Source: Actinomycetota bacterium
Lineage (GTDB): Bacteria > Actinomycetota > Actinomycetes > Nanopelagicales > Nanopelagicaceae
Direction of reading: 5' to 3'
Assembly: GCA_009700155.1 (NCBI GenBank)
Contig: WLMP01000009.1
Coordinates: forward strand, 1 to 18,692
DNA: 18,692 bases
Of this stretch, positions 8,858 through 15,419 are shown piece after piece. Each line of letters opens with the position of its first letter. Position 1 is the stretch's first letter. Made by a program: the position numbers and the translations under genes. The notes under the pieces were generated by a model. That model saw nothing but the letters and a program-made list of their open reading frames with translations, was not told the DNA's origin and made no database searches.

Positions 8858-9416
8858 AGGTTCTCCGCTGACGGGCGATTTATCGGTATCACTAAGTAAT
8901 GATGAGTTACACATACTTATAAATTTAGTCGAGCAATTACTTGAACTCTTAGGCGAAGGTAACTTCAACCATCACTACCAATCTGATGATCCATTTGCAC
9001 AACTTATGGCTGCAAGCATGGGCAACTTTGAATCACCAATTTCACAACCAGAAGATCCAGTACTACGAAGACTTCTACCTAATGCCTACTCAGACATTGA
9101 AAGTGCGGATGAGTTTCGTAAATACACCGAGCCTGCACTTAGAAAGTTAAAGCAAGATCATCTCTTCTATCTACGGGAGCAATTAGTTTTTCCAGTAGAT
9201 CATGAGCTAGAAAGGGCAGATATTGCAGTTTCTGACCCAACTCAATGGCTGATTGCAATTAATGATATTAGATTGGCACTTTCAGTCAGATTAAATATTG
9301 ATCAGAGTAGCTTTGAAAAGTATGAGTTGATGTTAGATACCGATCAACACAAACCACTTTTTGCGGTTTATTTCTGGCTAGGTGGAATCCAGGAGAGCTT
9401 AATTAGCCATATATAA
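8844..9416 (+). CDS. DUF2017 family protein
   Basis: A 190-residue protein of the DUF2017 family, which sits directly behind clpS across actinobacteria (as Rv1332 behind Rv1331 in M. tuberculosis). Function is unknown; older 'regulator' labels have no visible support here. It is largely helical with no membrane segment. Seen: [22 protein letters not shown] near the N-terminus, an acidic linker with [18 protein letters not shown], and a C-terminal helix block around [20 protein letters not shown] choose ATG 8844 (MGEFKGSPL), which has a weak GAGAAG ahead of it. Longer in-frame starts reach deep into clpS and look non-homologous. A strong hairpin follows eight bases after the stop. Confidence 0.82.
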   Translation: MGEFKGSPLTGDLSVSLSNDELHILINLVEQLLELLGEGNFNHHYQSDDPFAQLMAASMGNFESPISQPEDPVLRRLLPNAYSDIESADEFRKYTEPALRKLKQDHLFYLREQLVFPVDHELERADIAVSDPTQWLIAINDIRLALSVRLNIDQSSFEKYELMLDTDQHKPLFAVYFWLGGIQESLISHI

Positions 9417-9423
9417 ATAAAAA

Positions 9424-9451
9424 AAGCGGGGTCAATTTCTTGACCCCGCTT
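9424..9451 (-). terminator. Rho-independent terminator of actinorhodopsin, possibly bidirectional
   Basis: Perfect 12-bp stem: left arm AAGCGGGGTCAA at 9424-9435, TTTC loop, right arm at 9440-9451. On the minus strand it follows the actinorhodopsin stop by 16 bases and is followed by an unbroken run of T (plus-strand A tract at 9419-9425), making a strong terminator. On the plus strand it follows the DUF2017 stop by seven bases, but the tail is TTAAATTAA, so it would be weaker in that direction. It separates the two convergent transcripts. Confidence 0.9.
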
Positions 9452-9467
9452 AAATTAATCTAGACGA

Positions 9468-10238
9468 TTAGTGATCGTCCTTCATTCCCTCAGCTACGGA
9501 TTTCATCCTTGCAATCTTTAGGATTGTTAGACCAAATACGCACTTAGCTAATACGTCTGCGATTGTGTAACCAATCTGACGATTAACAAACGCTGCTGGA
9601 TCCAGTGCATCTTGACCAAGAATTGGTAGCAGGTATGCAATTGGATAAACGCCCCATGTTGCGATCAATAGCAGGCGTAGACGACCAACGGTCGCAGCTA
9701 CTCCAGCTGGTTGACGATCTAGGGACTTTGAAAGCTCTACGAACAATACATACAGAATGTATAGGAAAGGTATTGTGGACAGCACACCCCATAGAACCTT
9801 GGTGTTGTTGTCAGTTGAAATCTCACCTGGGTAACCAAGTGCGATCATTGCTGCTGATGCAGGCACTAAGCGGGTAATCAATGAAGAAGCCGCTGCCTTA
9901 GCAAGAGCAAGTACTGCAATTACTTCTACTAGAAGTAGAGGTACTGTCAGAATCCAGTCAACGTAGCGATATCCCTCGTTGAATGCTCCTTTGCCAGTTC
10001 CAACTTGTACTGCACCATTAGCGTATGAATCATCAAATGAATTGAAAATTCTCCAATAGTGGTATGCAGCAATAAATGTCACCATTGATGACATTACAAG
10101 TGCTGTGCGGTACTTAGGTAGTACACGTGATTGTGCAACTAGTGTGTAGATTGTGCAGGCAAGCATTGATACAAGTCCAAATGAAAGAACGTTGTAAACA
10201 ATTCCGAACTGGTCTGCAGATAATGCAATTGAGTTCAT
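9468..10238 (-). CDS. actR: Actinorhodopsin, light-driven outward proton pump
   Basis: A 256-residue, seven-helix type-1 rhodopsin. Helix C reads RYVDWILTVPLLLVE: Asp94 is the proton acceptor, Thr98 and Glu105 complete the DTE motif of proteorhodopsin-type proton pumps, and Leu102 sits at the green-tuning position (proteorhodopsin 105). His60 in AAYHYWRI matches the His that pairs with the acceptor in proteorhodopsins. Lys232 in YTIADVLAK is the retinal Schiff-base lysine. Gly151, in WGVLSTIPFLYILYVLF, aligns with bacteriorhodopsin Trp138; a glycine there opens the side window that binds an antenna carotenoid in xanthorhodopsin and Gloeobacter rhodopsin. ALGYPGEI also matches that subgroup. 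ATG start with GGAGG eight bases upstream; the tail KDDH is cytosolic. It is monocistronic between its own leader and terminator. No retinal or carotenoid gene is in view. Confidence 0.96.
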   Translation of the reverse strand: MNSIALSADQFGIVYNVLSFGLVSMLACTIYTLVAQSRVLPKYRTALVMSSMVTFIAAYHYWRIFNSFDDSYANGAVQVGTGKGAFNEGYRYVDWILTVPLLLVEVIAVLALAKAAASSLITRLVPASAAMIALGYPGEISTDNNTKVLWGVLSTIPFLYILYVLFVELSKSLDRQPAGVAATVGRLRLLLIATWGVYPIAYLLPILGQDALDPAAFVNRQIGYTIADVLAKCVFGLTILKIARMKSVAEGMKDDH

Positions 10239-10394
10239 CTAAAAAGCCTCCATAGGCATTTAGTTTGCTCATATCCTTTTGGATACAAGCCAGCAAAGAT
10301 TCGTAACCTCATATGCAGGCTACGACTAATTGCCTAGGCAATAGCGTGGCGGTTACCCGCCAGTTCATCAAGGTAATCCACCCCAAATCCCCCT
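10239..10394 (-). promoter_or_regulatory. Structured 5' leader of actinorhodopsin
   Basis: About 155 bases upstream of actR, read on the minus strand. Elements seen: a perfect 14-bp palindrome ATTGCCTAGGCAAT at 10329-10342; a 6-bp hairpin TGGCGG/CCGCCA at 10347-10362 with loop TTAC; a small hairpin TATCC/GGATA at 10272-10285; and GCCT/AGGC at 10246-10257, extended by AAA/TTT across one mismatch, which holds the GGAGG ribosome binding site in its loop and stem. GGTTAC at 10351-10356 can instead pair with GTAACC at 10303-10308, so two exclusive folds are possible. It matches no riboswitch class I know. The divergent murI promoter shares the far end. The transcription start is not identified, so how much is leader RNA is inferred. 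Confidence 0.45.
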
Positions 10395-10410
10395 TAATTC
10401 TTAAGAATTA
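10395..10410. promoter_or_regulatory. 16-bp perfect palindrome, candidate operator
   Basis: TAATTCTTAAGAATTA is fully self-complementary with no loop, the form expected of a binding site for a dimeric regulator rather than of an RNA hairpin. It lies between divergent actR and murI, 39-54 bases before the preferred murI start and about 160 bases before actR. It is A+T-rich, so chance is possible, but 16 bases of exact symmetry in a 183-base gap is notable. A TAGATA that could be a murI -10 box follows at once (10412-10417). Confidence 0.4.
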
Positions 10411-10448
10411 TTAGATAAAAGGTGGGCAAATCGGACATATATAGGTTA

Positions 10449-11297
10449 ATGGCGGATCTTCCTGCGCCATTTACACTTACACAAATGGTTACTAACCCTG
10501 CAGTCAATAAGAGTGCTGCAATTGGCATCTTTGATTCTGGTGTTGGTGGTTTAACTGTAGCCAGGGCAATTATTGATCAGCTACCTGGTGAATCAATTCT
10601 TTATATTGGAGATACTGCGCGCGGGCCTTATGGGCCAAGACCGTTGGCAGAGGTAAGAAGTTTTGCATTAGAGATTATGGATCAATTAGTTGCAGCTGGT
10701 GTAAAGGCAATTGTGATTGCTTGTAACACTGCAAGTGCTGCAATGCTGCGAGATGCACGTGAGCGATATTCAATTCCAGTTATCGAAGTAATTCAACCAG
10801 CTGTTCGCCGAGCAGTCTCTGCTACCAGGAGTGGAAAAATTGGCGTAATTGGAACTACTGCAACAATTGAATCAAAAGCTTACTTAGATGCATTTGCTGC
10901 TGCTCCTCAACTACAAATTACATCAAAGGCATGTCCATTATTTGTTGAGTATGTAGAGCAGGGAAAGACTTCAGGAAGTGAGATAACTAAAGTTGCCCAA
11001 GATTATTTAAAGCAAATGCAAGCAGAGAATATAGATACCTTAGTTTTAGGCTGCACTCATTATCCGCTTTTGACCGGTGTTATTTCCTATGTAATGGGAA
11101 ATGAAGTCACATTAGTCTCTAGCGCAGAGGAGACTGCCAAAGATTTATACCGCACCCTAGTTGAGGCTGACTTACTAAATTCTGCAGGCAGTAAAGTAAA
11201 TCATCGATTTGTGGCAACTGGTGATTCTGGAAGTTTTGCAGCACTAGCTCGTAGATTCCTAGGTCCAGAGGTAGTATCAGTTACTAACAAGATTTGA
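10449..11297 (+). CDS. murI: Glutamate racemase MurI
   Basis: Makes D-glutamate for peptidoglycan. The catalytic pair is visible: IACNTASA (Cys92) and LGCTHYPLL (Cys202), with the IFDSGVGG turn (Asp29, Ser30), [11 protein letters not shown] and VGVIGT-like [10 protein letters not shown]. 282 residues from ATG 10449. The start is uncertain: GTG 10422 would add nine residues not typical of the family, and ATG 10485 (MVTNPAV) would be shorter and also fits. None has a good Shine-Dalgarno; TATATA at 10437-10442 could be a -10 box giving a nearly leaderless message from 10449. It heads the run murI-rph-rdgB, an order kept in mycobacteria (Rv1338, Rv1340, Rv1341), and is divergent from actR. Confidence 0.93.
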   Translation: MADLPAPFTLTQMVTNPAVNKSAAIGIFDSGVGGLTVARAIIDQLPGESILYIGDTARGPYGPRPLAEVRSFALEIMDQLVAAGVKAIVIACNTASAAMLRDARERYSIPVIEVIQPAVRRAVSATRSGKIGVIGTTATIESKAYLDAFAAAPQLQITSKACPLFVEYVEQGKTSGSEITKVAQDYLKQMQAENIDTLVLGCTHYPLLTGVISYVMGNEVTLVSSAEETAKDLYRTLVEADLLNSAGSKVNHRFVATGDSGSFAALARRFLGPEVVSVTNKI

Positions 11298-11326
11298 TTT
11301 TAAGTAACCATATATTTACTAAATAA

Positions 11327-11339
11327 GGAGAAAATCATT
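11327..11339 (+). promoter_or_regulatory. Ribosome binding site and ATT start codon of rph
   Basis: AAGGAG ends at 11330, followed by a six-base spacer and ATT at 11337-11339. Spacing is ideal for ATT and too short for the ATC at 11334. An in-frame TAA at 11301 blocks extension upstream, and no ATG, GTG or TTG occurs in this frame until ATG 11532. Both nearby ATGs (11350 and 11362) are in another frame. This site therefore decides the start of rph. Confidence 0.75.
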
Positions 11340-12062
11340 AGCAGAATCGATGGCAGATCAAATGATCAGTTAAGGCCAATCAAATTCACCCGTAATTGGT
11401 TAGATAATGCCGAAGGCTCTGTACTAGTTGAATTTGGTAAGACAAGAGTTTTATGTGTTGCATCATTTACACCTGGAGTTCCTAGATGGCTGGTAGGAAA
11501 AGGTGAAGGTTGGGTAACAAGTGAGTATGCAATGCTGCCAAGAGCTACACACACAAGATCTGATCGCGAGAGCGTTAAAGGAAAATTGGGCGGTAGAACA
11601 CAGGAGATTTCTAGGTTAGTTGGTAGATCCTTACGTGGCATTGTCGATATGAAAGCATTGGGTGAAAACACAATTGTGATTGATTGCGATGTATTACAAG
11701 CAGATGGCGGAACCAGAACTGCAGCAATAACTGGCGCCTATGTCGCATTACATGATGCAATTACTTGGGCGAAATCAAAGGGGCACATCTTGACGAGCTC
11801 AAATCCACTTTCACAATCTGTTGCTGCTGTGTCAGTTGGAATCATTAACGGTGAGCCAACATTAGATCTTTGTTATGAGGAGGATGTTTCGGCTGAAACC
11901 GATATGAATATTGTTTGCACAGGAGATGGAAATTTTATTGAAGTTCAGGGAACTGCTGAAGGAAAACCTTTTGATCGAGCATTACTTGATAGATTGTTAG
12001 ATCTGGGAGCAAAAGGTTGCTCTGATCTAACAAAACTTCAAATTGCAGCACTATCAAAATAG
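11337..12062 (+). CDS. rph: RNase PH, starting at ATT
   Basis: Phosphate-dependent 3'-5' exoribonuclease that trims tRNA 3' ends. The full family sequence begins at the ATT: (M)[20 protein letters not shown], aligning with the actinobacterial N-terminus (M)SKREDGRxxxxLRPV. Starting at the first in-frame ATG (11532) would remove 65 residues, including conserved [18 protein letters not shown] and GVPRW, leaving 176 of the expected 240 or so. Further motifs: [33 protein letters not shown] (phosphate and RNA site), [24 protein letters not shown], and [16 protein letters not shown] with Asp177 and Asp183 in the positions of E. coli Asp178 and Asp184. With the ATT start it is 241 aa, normal length. 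No frameshift is seen. It lies 39 bases after murI and nine before rdgB. A base-call error (ATG read as ATT) is the alternative. Confidence 0.9.
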   Translation: MSRIDGRSNDQLRPIKFTRNWLDNAEGSVLVEFGKTRVLCVASFTPGVPRWLVGKGEGWVTSEYAMLPRATHTRSDRESVKGKLGGRTQEISRLVGRSLRGIVDMKALGENTIVIDCDVLQADGGTRTAAITGAYVALHDAITWAKSKGHILTSSNPLSQSVAAVSVGIINGEPTLDLCYEEDVSAETDMNIVCTGDGNFIEVQGTAEGKPFDRALLDRLLDLGAKGCSDLTKLQIAALSK

Positions 12063-12071
12063 CTTCTTAAT

Positions 12072-12698
12072 ATGCGCCAGTTAGTTCTTGCATCTAAAAA
12101 TGCCGGCAAAATTGCAGAGCTTGAAAGATTACTTGGTAAATATGCAGCTAATATAAAAGTATTAGGTTTAAATGATTTTCCTGATATGCCGGAGGTTATA
12201 GAGAGTGGCAAAAGCTTAAGTGAGAATGCTTGGCTTAAAGCAAAACAAATATCAAATTTTTCAACTATGCCAACACTGGCAGATGACAGCGGCTTGTTTA
12301 TAGATGCCCTAGATGGGCAGCCAGGAATCTACTCATCGCGTTGGGCTGGGTATGAAGGTAATGATTCAAGGCAAAAAGATCAGCTCAATATAAGTAAAGC
12401 ACTATCTGAGTTGGCTAACATCCCAGTGGGTAACAGGGGTGCGCAATTTAAAACTATTGTTGCTTTCTATAAGCCAAACTCAGATGGAAGTTTTATTGAA
12501 CATGAACAATTGGGCGTTTTAAGCGGCCAGATATCTCAAAGGGCAATTGGTGAGTTTGGCTTTGGTTATGACCCAATTTTTATCCCGGATGGTTTCAAGG
12601 AAACCTTGGCACAGCTTGCACCGGGGGTGAAAGATGAGGTTAGCCATCGTGCTCTGGCATTACGTGCAATTGCACCATTTTTACTCGATCATCTCTAA
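12072..12698 (+). CDS. rdgB: RdgB/HAM1 XTP/dITP diphosphatase
   Basis: House-cleaning enzyme that hydrolyses dITP, ITP and XTP to monophosphates and so keeps deaminated purines out of nucleic acid. 208 residues. Motifs: LASKNAGKIAEL (Ser8, Asn10, Lys13), TLADDSGLFIDALDGQPGIYSSRWAG (Asp71, Asp72, metal and catalytic region), GFGYDPIFIPDGFKETLAQL (164-182) and SHRALAL (191-197). ATG 12072 lies nine bases after the rph stop; no Shine-Dalgarno is evident, so translation may depend on rph. The rph-rdgB pairing is common in bacteria. Between GYDP and the usual PRGSNG stretch it reads QRAIGEFG, a small divergence. Confidence 0.95.
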   Translation: MRQLVLASKNAGKIAELERLLGKYAANIKVLGLNDFPDMPEVIESGKSLSENAWLKAKQISNFSTMPTLADDSGLFIDALDGQPGIYSSRWAGYEGNDSRQKDQLNISKALSELANIPVGNRGAQFKTIVAFYKPNSDGSFIEHEQLGVLSGQISQRAIGEFGFGYDPIFIPDGFKETLAQLAPGVKDEVSHRALALRAIAPFLLDHL

Positions 12699-12771
12699 TT
12701 TCACTTGGATAAATCAGAACTTTCCTGATGTATCCTTATCTCATCCTTCCCTAAGGAAATCCTCAATCTGA

Positions 12772-12794
12772 ATTAGTTAGTTAACTTAACTAAT
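12772..12794. repeat. Inverted repeat upstream of the FN3 membrane-protein gene
   Basis: ATTAGTTA at 12772-12779 and TAACTAAT at 12787-12794 are exact inverted copies around GTTAACT. AGTTAACT at 12779-12786 is itself palindromic. The whole lies 24 bases before the GTG start and partly within the likely promoter or leader. It could be an operator or an RNA hairpin; no T tract follows, so it is not a terminator for rdgB. The rest of the 119-base gap (12699-12817) is A+T-rich with nothing else I can name. Confidence 0.3.
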
Positions 12795-12817
12795 ATTTAT
12801 AACTAAAGGAGCTTTAA

Positions 12818-13555
12818 GTGGCCGCAAAGAAGAAAGCAGTAAAAAAAGCATCAGCTAAGCGCAGTGCTAAAAAGAGCGTTAAGCGATCTGTAAAGAAGAG
12901 TGTTAAAAAATCTTCAGCAAAACGTAGTGTTAAGAAAACCGCAAAGAGATCTGCAAAATCGTCAACTCGGTATTCAATCCCAGCTGTACCAGTAAGTGGA
13001 TCTTCAAGATCATCTGTTTCTTCAATTTCTACAACACCAAGACCTTCGACCTCTACTCCAAGATCTTCATCTGCAAGTAAAAGCAGCAGTGGGTCATCCA
13101 AGGCAGTAATAATTGCAGTAGTAGTTGGAATTTTAGTTTTAGCTATAGCTGTTATTTCAAGGAACTCATCATCAGATTCAACAACAGTTACACCAACTCC
13201 AGTTGCATCAGAGAGTGCTGAGCCAACCGAACAGCCAACTGAGCAATCAGGTAGTGAGCCAATCACAGCTTATGAAGCACCAGTGGGAATTGTTTCAATT
13301 TATAACGAAACAGGTGCAACAGTGAATTGGAAAGCTCCAGCTGCTGCTGATGGAATTACTGGTTACAACGTCGAACTTCGTGACAATGGAATTGGTGAGT
13401 GGAAGTTAGTTGCAACAGTTCCAGCAACTCAATTCAGTCAACAGATTACAAAAAACGATACAACTGGTTGGGTTCAAGTAAAGGTCTCAACAGTCTATTC
13501 AGATGGTGAAGTAGTTGCCGGTAAAATCCACGGATTGCCTGGTAGCTGGTCTTAA
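12818..13555 (+). CDS. Membrane protein with H1-like basic tail and outer FN3-like domain
   Basis: A 245-residue protein I do not recognise as a named family. Residues 1-51 carry 18 Lys and 5 Arg and no acidic residue, built from a four-residue repeat S/T-(V/A)-K-(K/R) at 16-47, like the tails of histone H1, AlgP and mycobacterial HU. Residues 52-95 are Ser/Pro/Thr-rich. Residues 96-113 (AVIIAVVVGILVLAIAVI) form one membrane helix. By the positive-inside rule the basic tail is cytoplasmic. Residues 114-150 are a Thr/Pro/Glu linker. Residues about 153-240 resemble a fibronectin type III domain (APVGIVSIYNETGATVNWKAP, ITGYNVELRDNG). GTG start with AAAGGAG seven bases upstream, the best ribosome binding site in the window, suggesting strong expression. 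It is probably a single-gene unit with its own terminator. Binding to DNA, RNA or acidic wall polymer is inference. Confidence 0.8.
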   Translation: MAAKKKAVKKASAKRSAKKSVKRSVKKSVKKSSAKRSVKKTAKRSAKSSTRYSIPAVPVSGSSRSSVSSISTTPRPSTSTPRSSSASKSSSGSSKAVIIAVVVGILVLAIAVISRNSSSDSTTVTPTPVASESAEPTEQPTEQSGSEPITAYEAPVGIVSIYNETGATVNWKAPAAADGITGYNVELRDNGIGEWKLVATVPATQFSQQITKNDTTGWVQVKVSTVYSDGEVVAGKIHGLPGSWS

Positions 13556-13566
13556 TATATAAATTC

Positions 13567-13601
13567 AATAACCCTCCAAGAAATTGGAGGGTTATTTTTT
13601 T
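13567..13601 (+). terminator. Rho-independent terminator after the FN3 membrane-protein gene
   Basis: A 13-bp perfect stem (AATAACCCTCCAA at 13567-13579, loop GAAA, right arm 13584-13596) runs into seven T at 13595-13601, 11 bases after the stop codon. It is a textbook terminator in the plus direction. The stop codon of the convergent acyltransferase gene overlaps the T tract; on the minus strand the hairpin lacks a clear T run. Confidence 0.92.
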
Positions 13602-15378
13602 AACTGATACTTTGTTTGTCTAATACACTCAAAACCAGATCAACATAAACATCAGAACCTAGTGGACTTAAATGTATTCCATCTGGGGCAAATAACTCAG
13701 GGCGATCTGTTGAGATTCGATCCCAATCAATAAGTTTCACATTTGGATATTGAGCTGCAATCTTAGAGATGATTAAATTATTTTTATCTCGCCAAGGTCT
13801 TGGTACTGCGGTATTGACCACGATTATTTGAGGTTGGTTTTTAACAATCTCAAAAATATCTTTCACCGTCTGCTCCGATAGCGCGTTGTTATTGCCTAGG
13901 TTGAAAATAACTGGGGATGAAGGAACTGAGCTCTGATCAACCTGCATAACAGCTAGTAGTTCCGGTGCTTGCCGTCCTACTCTGGCATTAACTAACGAGA
14001 TATGTTCCTTGCTTTCTAATTTACTTCGAATACCTAAAATAACACTGTCACCAGTGACCCAAAGTCCAGTAGTACTACCAAGATCTACAACTCCTTGATC
14101 TTGATCTGTTATATCCGCATTTAGATCAGCAATGACTTGATTACTTTTATTAATTGCTTGCACCGAAATCGAAGATGTTACGGCTAAAACTAAAATTATA
14201 GAAAGAAGCACAGAAACTTGTTGGCGAACTCTTACCTTTGCAGAGCGATACTTAATACCCCTAAACCAATTTTGCACTACGCCTTGCCTGAAAGGGATTT
14301 CAACCCAGCGAAGTGAAATATCTGCAAGCGCTAGTACTAGTAAAACTCTCGCTAGATATAAAGCCCAAGTTTCACCAGTTAAATCAACTGAAGGTCTAGT
14401 TACTTGGAATATGACCCAGTGCCATATGTAAATTCCGTAGCTTCTTTGGCCTATCCATCGAAATGGCGCAGAACTAATAATTGGTGCAAACCTTGAAGCA
14501 GGGTGCACTAATGAGATTATTACAAAGCAACCAAAGATTGCTGCAAGTGGAAATGCTATTTGGTAAAGACTTGCATTTTTTGCATCAATAAAAAGGAATG
14601 TTGCTATTAATCCAAGTAATCCAGCAACTCCAATACCATCAATCACATCTTGAGCACGCTTTGTTATATCTGCACTTAAATTTTGAGGAATCCAAGAAAC
14701 AGCCAGTGCAGATCCTAGAAATAAACCTAGTGAGTGGGTATCTGTACCAAAGTAAATATGGCTAATTTGCTGAGCACTTGCTTGATCTAGTCTTAGTGAG
14801 ACGAAAAATAAAGTAACACCAGAGACCATTGCAATAATAAGAGCAATTCGAGCGATGTTTCTTTTGCCAAAGTATTTTAAAACTGTTAACAAAATGATTG
14901 GCCAAATTAAATAGTATTGCAACTCAACAGCAAGTGACCATGTGTGTTGTAGAAGCGGCGGTCTGCCAATACTTTCGAAGTAATCCTGCTGACGAGCTAC
15001 CAACGCCCAGTTCATACTCCCAGTTAATGCATATGGCAGATCAGATAAGAATCTCTTAATCGCTTCAGGTGCCCAAACACCAATAAAGATGATTGTGCTT
15101 GTAACCATAAAAAGAAAACCTGGATAAATCCTTCGGATTCTTGCTGCGTAAAAAGCGCGCAGATCTAGAGCGCTAGATTGATTAATTGAATCAAGAATTA
15201 ATCTAGTAATCACATATCCTGAAATAACAAAGAATAAATCAACACCTAAAAATCCACCAGGTATCCATGAAAGTCCTAAGTGGTATAGAACTACGGCAGT
15301 AACTGCAATTGCGCGAAGGCCATCAATTGATGAAATATGGCGGACACCAATTTTGCCAGTGTTATGTTTTGTACTCAC
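13600..15378 (-). CDS. Acyltransferase-3 membrane protein with C-terminal SGNH domain
   Basis: A 592-residue OafA/OatA-type O-acyltransferase. Residues 12-365 are the acyltransferase-3 membrane domain with about ten helices: IDGLRAIAVTAVVLYHLG (His33), GGFLGVDLFFVISGYVITRLI, FYAARIRRIYPG, HTWSLAVELQYYLIWP, and SYGIYIWHWVIFQ near 313. A further helix lies near 387-405. The outer SGNH domain (435-585) shows GDSV (Ser445), VGR (Gly468), NLGNNN (Asn496) and DGIHLS (Asp566, His569), so all four blocks are present. Such proteins move acetyl or similar groups across the membrane onto peptidoglycan or surface glycans. Which acceptor is used here is unknown. GTG start with AGG about ten bases upstream; a hairpin and T tract lie directly before it. 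Convergent with the FN3 gene. Confidence 0.9.
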   Translation of the reverse strand: MSTKHNTGKIGVRHISSIDGLRAIAVTAVVLYHLGLSWIPGGFLGVDLFFVISGYVITRLILDSINQSSALDLRAFYAARIRRIYPGFLFMVTSTIIFIGVWAPEAIKRFLSDLPYALTGSMNWALVARQQDYFESIGRPPLLQHTWSLAVELQYYLIWPIILLTVLKYFGKRNIARIALIIAMVSGVTLFFVSLRLDQASAQQISHIYFGTDTHSLGLFLGSALAVSWIPQNLSADITKRAQDVIDGIGVAGLLGLIATFLFIDAKNASLYQIAFPLAAIFGCFVIISLVHPASRFAPIISSAPFRWIGQRSYGIYIWHWVIFQVTRPSVDLTGETWALYLARVLLVLALADISLRWVEIPFRQGVVQNWFRGIKYRSAKVRVRQQVSVLLSIILVLAVTSSISVQAINKSNQVIADLNADITDQDQGVVDLGSTTGLWVTGDSVILGIRSKLESKEHISLVNARVGRQAPELLAVMQVDQSSVPSSPVIFNLGNNNALSEQTVKDIFEIVKNQPQIIVVNTAVPRPWRDKNNLIISKIAAQYPNVKLIDWDRISTDRPELFAPDGIHLSPLGSDVYVDLVLSVLDKQSIS

Positions 15379-15388
15379 AAAGCTACCT

Positions 15389-15411
15389 AAAAAGTGAAGT
15401 GTTTAACTTCA
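15389..15411 (-). terminator. Probable weak terminator after the coiled-coil gene
   Basis: On the minus strand, TGAAGT/ACTTCA (15406-15411 with 15395-15400, five-base loop) extends by AAG/CTT across a single bulge and is followed by TTTTT (complement of 15389-15393). It starts eight bases after the coiled-coil stop. The stem is A+T-rich and short, so termination is probably partial. The AGG used by the acyltransferase gene comes straight after the T run, so read-through would supply that gene. Confidence 0.5.
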
Positions 15412-15419
15412 ACTTATTC

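Noticed and set aside
9605..9877. A 90-residue plus-strand frame inside actinorhodopsin
   Set aside because: It is antisense to conserved helices D-F and has no family signs or ribosome binding site.
11532..12062. RNase PH starting at the first in-frame ATG (176 aa)
   Set aside because: It would drop 65 conserved residues, including the RPI and GVPRW segments; the upstream ATT with AAGGAG at ideal spacing explains the full-length protein.
12814..13266. A 150-residue minus-strand frame opposite the FN3 membrane protein
   Set aside because: It is a low-complexity acidic mirror of the Lys/Ser repeat; the plus strand has the ribosome binding site, membrane helix, FN3-like domain and terminator.
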